From the NCBI GenBank assembly GCA_030530145.1, contig JAUMVN010000001.1:1-64000 (forward strand): a stretch of DNA of 64,000 nucleotides. The letters run 5' to 3'. This stretch comes from Coriobacteriia bacterium (GTDB taxonomy: Bacteria > Actinomycetota > Coriobacteriia > Coriobacteriales > Atopobiaceae). Below are positions 1 to 5,649 of this stretch, piece after piece. The notes beneath the pieces are model-generated. The model ran no database searches. It worked only from the letters and a program-made list of their open reading frames with translations, and was not told where the DNA came from. The position numbers and the translations under genes were made by a program. How positions within the stretch are numbered: position 1 is the stretch's first letter; each line of letters opens with the position of its first letter.

Positions 1-68
1 AGATGCTTTACCCTTGCCGTCGGCCCGCTTCTCATAGGGCAGCCCATCGGAACCGCCCCTTTGTGACA

Positions 69-111
69 CGCCCGTACCCTGAACCGGAAGGTTTTGGGTG
101 CGGGCGTTTTT
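69..111 (+). terminator. Intrinsic terminator upstream of phage scaffold gene
   Basis: An 11-base arm (69-79) pairs with 96-106, with one G-U-type mismatch, and is followed by five T residues (107-111). It would end a phage gene lying off the left edge. Bases 1-68 show no assignable gene. Confidence 0.7.
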
Positions 112-145
112 CTGTTTCGCCCGCCTGATTCGGAAGGGTTTACAC

Positions 146-655
146 ATGGACGGTGAGGTTAATGGCGCGGAGACGACGGGCAAAGAGCAGCAAGGGGTCC
201 AGGGCGACCAGGCGCTCGGCGACGAGCAATCGCAGCGGCAGGCGGAGGAAGTAGGCGGCGGCGAGGGCGCTGGTGCCGACGCGGAGTACCGCGCGGCGCT
301 GGCTGACCGGGACAAGAAGATCGCGGAGCTGGAGGGGCAGATCGCCGAGGCGGCGAAGTCCGTGGAGTCGGCGAACGCTCTGGCCAAGGAAATCGAGGAG
401 ATGAGGGCGGCGACGGATGCCGAGCGCATCGGGTACGAGCTGAAACTCGCGGGTTGCCGCTCCGTGCGCGCGGGGCGCGTGCTGCTAGCGGACCACAAGG
501 GCGACATGGCAGCGCTCAAGAAGGCCGAGCCGTGGCTGTTCGGCGATGCCGTCGGCGGCGGCGCTACCGGACTTGAACCGGCGGGGGCTTCCAAGGGCGA
601 GGGCGATGAGATGAGGCGCTGGTACGAGATCGCGGGCATCGAGGATAAGGAGTAA
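146..655 (+). CDS. Phage capsid scaffolding-like protein
   Basis: This 169-residue protein is acidic and Glu/Ala/Gln-rich, with a predicted coiled coil around residues 45-110 that includes DRDKKIAELEGQIAEAAK. That is the usual look of tailed-phage scaffold proteins (DUF4355-like) encoded directly before the major capsid gene. The ATG at 146 is preferred over an upstream in-frame start because a GGAAGG ribosome site lies about nine bases before it and the earlier start sits inside the terminator. A capsid gene follows five bases after the stop. The call rests on composition, position and the neighbour rather than a catalytic motif. Since the capsid gene is broken, the gene probably has no present function. 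Confidence 0.65.
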   Translation: MDGEVNGAETTGKEQQGVQGDQALGDEQSQRQAEEVGGGEGAGADAEYRAALADRDKKIAELEGQIAEAAKSVESANALAKEIEEMRAATDAERIGYELKLAGCRSVRAGRVLLADHKGDMAALKKAEPWLFGDAVGGGATGLEPAGASKGEGDEMRRWYEIAGIEDKE

Positions 656-660
656 ACGAT

Positions 661-1224
661 ATGGCTAACAACATCGCGGCTATCAAGAACTACACCGCCG
701 TTCTGGACAAGGTTTACCAGAGGGCGTACGTCTCCGGTTGCCTGACCAGCGGCGGGCGCATGGTCAAGGCGGGCAAGAACGCGAAGGAGATCATGATCCC
801 CAAGATCAGCGTCTCTGGCCTGGGCGACTACACGCGTAACGTCGGCTACAAGACCGGCTCCATCACGTTCGACTACGAGACCAAGACGTTCAACTACGAC
901 CGCGGCATCAAGCTGCTGGCCGACGCCATGGACGTCGAGGAGGCGGGCGTGCTGGACTGCTTCGTGGCGGCGGGCTCCGAGCTCATGCGCACGCAGGTGG
1001 CCCCTGAGGCCGACGCGTTCACGTTCGCGGAGATCGCGGGCCATGCCGGAGTCGATACGGAGTCGAAGTCGTACGCCGACGCGGAGGCGGCGGACATCCT
1101 CAAGGACCTGCGCTCGGTGACCAACGAGATGGATGAGCTGGAGAACCTGGACTCGTACATGAGGAAGTATCGCTAGTACGGCATCGTGGAGCTGCTGGAC
1201 AACAAGCTCGACGGCGTGCGGTGA
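661..1224 (+). pseudogene. Major capsid protein, rearranged 5' fragment
   Basis: The frame opens at ATG 661 and reads an N-terminal capsid-like sequence (VYQRAYVSGCLTSGG, then TFNYDRGIKLLADAMDVEE) of the type seen in N4-gp56/HK97-fold siphophage capsids. At about residue 158 it jumps to ELENLDSYMRKYR, then a TAG (1174-1176). Reading continues in frame for 15 more codons (YGIVELLDNKLDGVR) to TGA at 1222, which resembles the usual capsid C-terminus (Tyr-Gly, then Asn-Lys then Gly). The stretch expected in between is absent here, and part of it lies at 2755-2971. So this is the N-terminus fused to the C-terminus with the centre missing, plus a nonsense codon. Not functional as it stands. Confidence 0.75.
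1135..1150 (+). repeat. 16-bp direct repeat, copy 1
   Basis: GAGCTGGAGAACCTGG occurs here and again at 2956-2971, in the same orientation and reading phase (ELENL). It marks the point where the capsid N-terminal piece joins the C-terminal piece. Confidence 0.8.
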
Positions 1225-1285
1225 GAGGATGCCCCTCGTGATGATGCTTCTGAGCGGTTACTGTTGAACCCGCTGCTCGGGAGTC

Positions 1286-2425
1286 TTAGTGTTCCAGCGC
1301 TCTCTTTACGTTCTGCGGAATCTCCCAAGTGCCGTTGCGCTTGCCGCCGACTCTCTGAAGAAGGCCCTTTTCCTGTAGGGAGATGGTCCTCGATTTGACC
1401 GTGCGCTCGGACACGTCCAGACGCGATGCAAGTTCCTTTTGGGTTGCCGACGGATCTCGGGAGATCGCGATGAGCGTGGCTTGTTCCCCCAAAGTGCAAT
1501 CCAAAGTGCAAATATTGCACTTTGGGGTAGTGGTATTTGCACTTCGGATTTCAAGATCGGTCGAGTGCTCTGCGTAGTCCACGTGAAGCTCCCTGTTGAG
1601 CAACGGATGACTCGCCCCGAGCATGACGTTTTCCAAGAAGTTCGTCAGCGGCTCAAGCGTAGGGCGCACGGACGCCTCGTAATTGGTGTAGTTAGCACGC
1701 ACCAGCGCGTTCCTGAAGAACCAGGAGTTGTTCTCAAAGGGCTCATTTGTGACCTCGAAGCCCATAGTCCTAAGGTACTTGATGAGAAGCACGGCCGTCG
1801 ACCTTGTGTTTCCCTCGCAGAAGGGGTGAATCTGCCAAACGCCGGCGATGAACCGCGCGATATGCTCGACCGCTTGCGAGACCGATAGCTCGGCATAGGA
1901 GAAGTCTCTCTCGCGCCCGAAGTCGTAGTCGAGCGTCGGCACGAGGTCGGTGCAGGGGGCGTATGTCACCGTGTCGCCGTTGAGCACCCATTCCTTCTTC
2001 GTGATGTTGTAGTCGCGGATCTTCCCCGCGCCGTCGAAGATTCCCTCAAAGAGGCGGCGGTGGATCCCGATCCAGGTGACAGGCGATAGCGTAAAGGCCT
2101 TTTCGCCGAGCAGCTCGACGGTGCGCTGGGAAACGAGATCGGCCTCTTCAGTTTTACGCTCGATGATGCCTCGGCTGCGCCGTTGCTCGTAATAGCTCTC
2201 AATACGCTCGCGCGCGCCTTGGGTATCGATATCGCCCTCAACGTGGAGCTTGGCTGTATCGATGAGGTACTCGGAGACCTCAAGGCCGTCGACTTGCTGA
2301 AGGCCGATGGCTGTTTGCCACGACTCGGCCTTTTGGGCTCTGTTCGGCTCTCCTTGACGGATGTACTCGTCCAGCTCAAGCTGCCAGAGCTTCTTCTCGG
2401 GGCTCTCGCCGTTGGCTGTGCTCAT
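1286..2425 (-). CDS. Fic family protein with VbhA-like N-terminus and C-terminal winged helix
   Basis: The protein has 379 residues. The Fic motif HPFCEGNTRS lies at residues 200-209 and matches HPFx[D/E]GNxRx, so an AMPylase or related nucleotidyl-transfer activity is expected. Residues about 38-82 (QTAIGLQQVDGLEVSEY and following) resemble a fused VbhA-type antitoxin domain, with Asp-Gly where free VbhA antitoxins have Glu-Gly. Residues about 325-375 form a winged helix (QKELASRLDVSERTVKSR). The ATG at 2425 overlaps the TGA of the upstream hsdM remnant (ATGA), with GGGAG just before it, so translation is probably coupled. Fic genes of this type are common inside type I restriction loci. The frame looks intact although everything around it is broken. 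Confidence 0.8.
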   Translation of the reverse strand: MSTANGESPEKKLWQLELDEYIRQGEPNRAQKAESWQTAIGLQQVDGLEVSEYLIDTAKLHVEGDIDTQGARERIESYYEQRRSRGIIERKTEEADLVSQRTVELLGEKAFTLSPVTWIGIHRRLFEGIFDGAGKIRDYNITKKEWVLNGDTVTYAPCTDLVPTLDYDFGRERDFSYAELSVSQAVEHIARFIAGVWQIHPFCEGNTRSTAVLLIKYLRTMGFEVTNEPFENNSWFFRNALVRANYTNYEASVRPTLEPLTNFLENVMLGASHPLLNRELHVDYAEHSTDLEIRSANTTTPKCNICTLDCTLGEQATLIAISRDPSATQKELASRLDVSERTVKSRTISLQEKGLLQRVGGKRNGTWEIPQNVKRALEH

Positions 2426-2670
2426 TGCGCTCCCTGCCCTTCAAGATCGGCCACGATGACTTCAATCTGGGCGCGCAGCTTGCATTCGCGCTCAACGATA
2501 TTTTTGATGTACTCGACAAGGTCCTCGGAGATGAAGCGGTGGAAGAGAAAACAGGGGATGCATGTCTTGAAGTCCCAGCCGTCCACGGCGCCGCGGATAT
2601 CGTCGACGATTTTCAAGATGGCCTTGTGGAGATTGGCGCGCTTGGTTTCCTTGTTGTTTGTAAATACCAA
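2422..2670 (-). pseudogene. hsdM: Type I restriction methylase HsdM remnant with in-frame internal deletion
   Basis: The 82 codons begin with the classic HsdM N-terminal helical domain (VDDIRGAVDGWDFKTC, then FLFHRFISEDLVEYI). After residue 58 the sequence jumps to CKLRAQIEVIVADLEG, which looks like the extreme C-terminus of HsdM. The roughly 400-residue SAM-binding core with the NPPF motif is gone, yet the frame is kept. The start is TTG at 2670, with GGAAGGGG upstream. The stop overlaps the Fic start by four bases. No HsdS or HsdR is visible. It may survive only as a translated leader for Fic; assignment of the tail to HsdM is an inference. Confidence 0.7.
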
Positions 2671-2754
2671 AAACGGCGCCCCTTCCTTTAATTGAGGTCA
2701 AATTAAACGCAGACCTGAGCACGTTTACCACGCTGCTCTAGTTTAATCCGTTGG

Positions 2755-3021
2755 ATGGGCATTAAGTCGCATTGGAGTGCCGAGCGCCTGGCGGACAGCT
2801 TCAGCCCGGTGAACCCTAACCTGCTTTCCGGCGAGTCGGAGCAGTTCGGCTACGCGAAGGCGGCCGACGGCAAGGCGATCAACTGGATGGTTGTGGAGAA
2901 GTCGACCGTGATCAAGTTCGACAAGCACGTGGCGTCGCGCGTCTTTAGCCCGAACGAGCTGGAGAACCTGGGTGCCTTGCTAATGGGAACTATCCGGGCT
3001 GCACTTTGTCGTCATTCTTAA
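2755..3021 (+). pseudogene. Major capsid protein, displaced internal fragment
   Basis: Reading through ATG 2755 gives capsid-like sequence from about FSPVNPNLLSGESEQ to KFDKHVASRVFSPNELENL, including the conserved INWMVVEKSTVIKF strand typical of the late part of phage capsids. After the shared ELENL (the 16-bp repeat at 2956) the frame runs into unrelated residues and stops at 3019. The true C-terminus is found instead at 1151-1224. The frame is open upstream only to 2719 and that part does not look like capsid. No ribosome site is evident. This is the other piece of the capsid gene that starts at 661. Confidence 0.75.
2956..2971 (+). repeat. 16-bp direct repeat, copy 2
   Basis: Second copy of GAGCTGGAGAACCTGG, 1.8 kb from copy 1. 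It marks the 3' edge of recognisable capsid sequence in the displaced fragment. Confidence 0.8.
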
Positions 3022-3022
3022 C

Positions 3023-3486
3023 TTAGAAGTCGAGAGGGGAGAGTATCGCCTTCGCGGTTTGGCAGCACTCAGGTAGCTCGATTCCCTCGGCGTACGGGTT
3101 CTTCTTCACGTACTTCGCCCACAAAGCGAGCATCGCTTGGTCCGCCGCTACCTCGTCGAGGACGAGCTCCCATTGCGCCATCATGGCCGAGCTTTCCCGC
3201 TTATCGCAGGTCGCAGTGATGGCTTTCGACAGTGTGGCCAAATCACATTCGGAACCCTTGGTCCGCCATAGCACGTGAACGTCGTAGAAGTCGCGAGGGC
3301 GGGTGTTCGTCACGCCGCGCGAGACCAGCGTCTCGAGTTGACCTTGTCGCGCCACTCCGACTTGGATAGCCTTTCGAGAAGCCTCTCGAGCAGGTAGTTC
3401 TGCATCATCGCCTGGGCCGGGATGCCGGCCTCCTTGGCGCTGTTCTTGATGCGGGCCTTGAGCTGCATTGCGTTCGCCGTCCTCAT
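3023..3486 (-). pseudogene. AbiEii-type nucleotidyltransferase toxin, internally deleted
   Basis: From ATG 3486 the strand encodes a typical AbiEii N-terminus (MQLKARIKNSAKEAGIPAQA, then MMQNYLLERLLERLSKSEWRDK). It then shifts frame and continues at about 3355 with the C-terminal part (QLETLVSRGVTNTRPRDFYDVHVL). Together about 45 plus 108 residues remain, against roughly 290 in full-length relatives. The lost part contains the nucleotidyltransferase core (the Gly-Gly/Gly-Ser and Asp-x-Asp motifs), so no toxin can be made. The start overlaps the abiEi stop by four bases, the normal AbiE operon arrangement. Confidence 0.8.
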
Positions 3487-4067
3487 AGGAGCACCTCCAG
3501 GTAGTTCCTTATCTTCCTCTCTGTGTGGAGCTTTTTCGCGTAGCGCATGAGCTTTGCCGGATCGCGGTCCGCCCTCCTGGTATAGGCCTGCATGGCCGGG
3601 GTCACGAGCTGCGCATCAATTACTCTCTGGCCGCGTACGATGTCGCAGAGTGTGCGCTCCAGATCGTAGGCGCGCACCGAGTTACCGTTGGGGGTCTCCA
3701 GCGTGCAAAGGCCCAGGTCCAGCAAGTCGTCGGCGCAGGTGCGGCACTTAATGCCCGCTTCGCGCGCACCTGCTGCGTTGTACGCCCTGGGAAACGTCAT
3801 CGTGAGTGAAAAAGGCGGCCGGTCGGACATGCCGTGTAAAAACAGCGCCGTGTCGTCGGAGAATACCCCACGCGCAAAGCGGTGCTGCGCCACGAGGTAG
3901 GGGTCCTCCCAAACGTCCGGCAGCGCGTAGAGGCCACGGTCGATTTGCACAAGGCTGCCCGCTGCCACGGCTTCTGCGAGCTTGCGTCGTGGGATTCCGG
4001 CTTTGGTCGCGCATGAGGAGGTGACATATCCGTTGTTCTGTGACGCTAGTTCAAGTACTGCGTCCAT
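3483..4067 (-). CDS. AbiEi-type antitoxin of type IV toxin-antitoxin system
   Basis: The 194-residue protein has an N-terminal winged helix (NNGYVTSSCATKAGIPRRKL) that in this family binds operator DNA, followed by the AbiEi C-terminal antitoxin domain (RGLYALPDVWEDPYLVAQHR, then TPNGNSVRAYDLERTLCDIV). The ATG at 4067 is chosen over one ten codons upstream because AGAGGTG sits at ideal spacing before it. In intact systems AbiEi represses its operon and neutralises AbiEii. Here the partner toxin is destroyed, so this is an orphan antitoxin that could still act as a repressor or an anti-addiction factor. The frame appears intact over the usual length of about 200 residues. Confidence 0.85.
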   Translation of the reverse strand: MDAVLELASQNNGYVTSSCATKAGIPRRKLAEAVAAGSLVQIDRGLYALPDVWEDPYLVAQHRFARGVFSDDTALFLHGMSDRPPFSLTMTFPRAYNAAGAREAGIKCRTCADDLLDLGLCTLETPNGNSVRAYDLERTLCDIVRGQRVIDAQLVTPAMQAYTRRADRDPAKLMRYAKKLHTERKIRNYLEVLL

Positions 4068-4227
4068 GGCTTCACCTCTTCTTTCTATTCCGTACATCTA
4101 CGCTTAAGATTATCTCAAATTCAGCCTCAAGGTACAGCGGAACATTTGCTTTGTGGAGTTGCATTTGGATTTTCTGTGTGGCGTAGCTGCCTCGTCAAAG
4201 GCAAAGGAAGAGCAGCCTGAATCAACT

Positions 4228-4326
4228 ATGTGCGGTGTAAGGGATGTCATAGGCCATGAGCGCTACGATGCACTGCTGGCCGCGGAGTCAGCTGACACTA
4301 CTCCCGACTCGGAGCTGTTTGAATGA
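4228..4326 (+). pseudogene. Antitoxin C-terminal remnant upstream of RelE-type toxin
   Basis: The frame is open from 4108 to TGA at 4324-4326. Only its last part (GHERYDALLAAESADTTPDS ending in ELFE) resembles the C-terminal toxin-binding tail of a small antitoxin. The first ATG is at 4228 and gives 32 residues with no DNA-binding domain and no clear ribosome site. The stop overlaps the toxin ATG (ATGA), as in intact modules. The upstream part reads as unrelated sequence, which suggests 5' truncation. Bases 4098-4227 hold nothing else recognisable. Confidence 0.45.
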
Positions 4327-4640
4327 GCGCCGAGAGGTTCAAGGTCGTATTTGCGTGCTTGGCCGCCGAGAAGGAATACCGTTCGCTAGACGGATCGACG
4401 CGCGTCATGGTCGACAAGGGCCTCTTGCGCCTCGCGCAGCGTGCAGACGAGATCGGCAAGGCTCTTTCGGGCGCCCTGGCGGGCTGTAAGGAGCTGAGGT
4501 TCCGAGCTGACGGCATCAGGGTGATTTACCGCATTGTCGATGGCCGCGTCGAGGTCGTTCAGGTTCTTGCCATCGTTTCACGGGACAAGGGCAGGGTGTT
4601 TGACATCCCCTCAAAGCGCAACTCCGAGATCGACCGATAA
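4323..4640 (+). CDS. RelE/ParE-superfamily toxin
   Basis: The 105-residue basic protein has the RelE-like layout: an N-terminal strand and helices, then the strand series ELRFRADGIRVIYRIVDGRV-EVVQVLAIVSRDKG, where RelE-fold toxins carry their Arg/Tyr-rich active surface. Family members are usually ribosome-dependent mRNA interferases, or gyrase poisons in the ParE branch. The exact activity cannot be told here. The ATG overlaps the stop of an antitoxin remnant by four bases, so expression would be coupled to it. With no full antitoxin nearby the toxin is probably weak, silent, or neutralised in trans. Confidence 0.75.
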   Translation: MSAERFKVVFACLAAEKEYRSLDGSTRVMVDKGLLRLAQRADEIGKALSGALAGCKELRFRADGIRVIYRIVDGRVEVVQVLAIVSRDKGRVFDIPSKRNSEIDR

Positions 4641-4725
4641 GTTGCGAAGCCAACTCCCAGCGCCGCCCCCAACGCCCCGTCTGCTACGATTCCCGCGTGG
4701 CAAACGAACAGGAAGGGAGCGCTCA

Positions 4726-5106
4726 ATGGGCTCGAAGCAGGCAAAGACCGTATCCATCGCGAACATGGCCGTAGGGGGCGTCGTCGTATGCGTCGTCGGC
4801 GCGCTGCTGTTCCTGGGCAACGTCACGGATTCGAACGCCATCTTCGGTTTTCTCTGCGGTGCGTCAAACCTGTTCTACGGCTTCACGGTCTTCCGGGCGG
4901 TCACGGACGCCGAGCCTGACGCCTCGACCTTCTACGGGCTGCGCAAGCGCGCCGGCTCTTCTTGGCTCGTGCCCTTGTTCATGACGGCCGCGCCGCTGGT
5001 CATCCAAGACGGCCTCAACCCGGTCGTCTTCGCCTGCGGGCTGTGCGCCATCGCAGCGTCCGTGCTGCTCGAGCTGTGCCTCCGCGGCGGCTCGCAGGGC
5101 AAGTAG
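4726..5106 (+). CDS. Small four-helix membrane protein, unknown function
   Basis: The 126-residue hydrophobic protein has four likely membrane segments: IANMAVGGVVVCVVGALLF, AIFGFLCGASNLFYGFTVF, WLVPLFMTAAPLVIQDG and FACGLCAIAASVLLELCL. ATG 4726 follows GGAAGGGAG at good spacing, while an earlier in-frame start would overlap the toxin gene. I recognise no family motif. It is the last gene before the tRNA pair and is followed by a palindrome that may end its transcript. Confidence 0.6.
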   Translation: MGSKQAKTVSIANMAVGGVVVCVVGALLFLGNVTDSNAIFGFLCGASNLFYGFTVFRAVTDAEPDASTFYGLRKRAGSSWLVPLFMTAAPLVIQDGLNPVVFACGLCAIAASVLLELCLRGGSQGK

Positions 5107-5153
5107 GAGAGCGGCCCGACGGAAGGCAACGGCCACCGCCAACGGCCCTCAAG

Positions 5154-5184
5154 GAAGAAATTTCCGGATCCGGCAAATTTCTTC
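5154..5184. other. 31-base palindrome abutting tRNA promoter
   Basis: GAAGAAATTT, then CCGGATCCGG, then AAATTTCTTC form an almost perfect dyad (one extra base), ending one base before the -35 box of the tRNA-Val promoter. It could be the intrinsic terminator of the upstream membrane-protein gene, or an operator. Confidence 0.5.
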
Positions 5185-5185
5185 T

Positions 5186-5213
5186 TTGCATTCCGCCGGT
5201 TCTTTGGTAGAGT
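5186..5213 (+). promoter_or_regulatory. Promoter of tRNA-Val/tRNA-Ala
   Basis: TTGCAT (5186-5191) and TAGAGT (5208-5213) are separated by 16 bases and followed by TATTTTCTCGCGCGAAG, the same leader as in front of the tRNA-Pro gene at 28964. The match between two independent tRNA loci supports the call. Confidence 0.65.
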
Positions 5214-5229
5214 ATTTTCTCGCGCGAAG

Positions 5230-5304
5230 GGGCGATTGGCTCAGGGGTAGAGCACTTCCTTCACACGGAAGGGGTCGCTGGTTCGAATCCAGCATCGCCC
5301 ACCA
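5230..5304 (+). tRNA. tRNA-Val (anticodon CAC)
   Basis: A complete cloverleaf: acceptor arms 5230-5236 and 5294-5300, anticodon loop TTCACAC on a five-pair stem, T-loop GTTCGAATC, and an encoded CCA (5302-5304). Five bases separate it from the next tRNA, so both are co-transcribed. Confidence 0.95.
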
Positions 5305-5309
5305 TATTC

Positions 5310-5385
5310 GGGGAATTAGCTCAGTTGGGAGAGCGCGTGACTGGCAGTCACGAGGTCAGGGGTTCGAACCCCCTATTCTCCACCA
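5310..5385 (+). tRNA. tRNA-Ala (anticodon GGC)
   Basis: Acceptor arm GGGGAAT pairs with ATTCTCC (one G-U). The anticodon stem GTGA/TCAC encloses the loop CTGGCAG with anticodon GGC. The T-arm is GGGGTTCGAACCCC and the CCA is encoded. Together with tRNA-Val it borders the decayed prophage region, a typical integration neighbourhood, although no attachment repeat was found. Confidence 0.95.
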
Positions 5386-5395
5386 TGAATTTGAT

Positions 5396-5428
5396 GACGA
5401 GCACCTAGTTTGGTGCTCGTCTATTTTA
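5396..5428 (+). terminator. Terminator of the tRNA-Val/Ala transcript
   Basis: GACGAGCACC pairs perfectly with GGTGCTCGTC around a six-base loop and is followed by TATTTTA, 10 bases after the tRNA CCA end. Confidence 0.85.
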
Positions 5429-5450
5429 TGTGCAGGCCGCAGTGTCCTGT

Positions 5451-5593
5451 GCGCCCTGAAATTGCGGGTCCCAGTAATTTCGGCCCGGCCGGAGCCCTGC
5501 GAACGCGCCTCCCAGCAACGTTTTCGCCCGATTCGCCCTCTAAACACGACACGCAGTAATCGGGCGTTGCTGGGAGCCGCGAATTCAGGGCGC
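5451..5593. repeat. Intergenic fold-back repeat module 1
   Basis: Three related copies lie in the 222-base gap before the acyltransferase stop: 5451-5487 and 5505-5533 in one orientation, 5559-5593 inverted. Arms beginning GCGCCCTGAA share CTCCCAGCAACG-like cores, so the inverted copy can pair with either of the first two. There is no coding signal. The module lies between the tRNA terminator and the 3' end of a minus-strand gene. Confidence 0.7.
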
Positions 5594-5649
5594 GGCCCGC
5601 GAGCTCACAGGCGGCCACCAGCCACCGGCGCGGCCCCCGGACCCCTGCG

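Noticed and set aside
1286-2425. IS element as the cause of the capsid break
   Set aside because: The insert encodes Fic and an HsdM remnant, with no transposase, terminal inverted repeats or clear target duplication.
661-3021. Diversity-generating retroelement or phase-variable capsid switch
   Set aside because: No reverse transcriptase, no template/variable repeat with adenine changes and no invertase are visible; the repeat is direct, not inverted.
5230-5385. Prophage attachment site within the tRNA genes
   Set aside because: Both tRNAs are intact but no second copy of a tRNA 3' end was found in the first 5 kb; the left border is outside the window.
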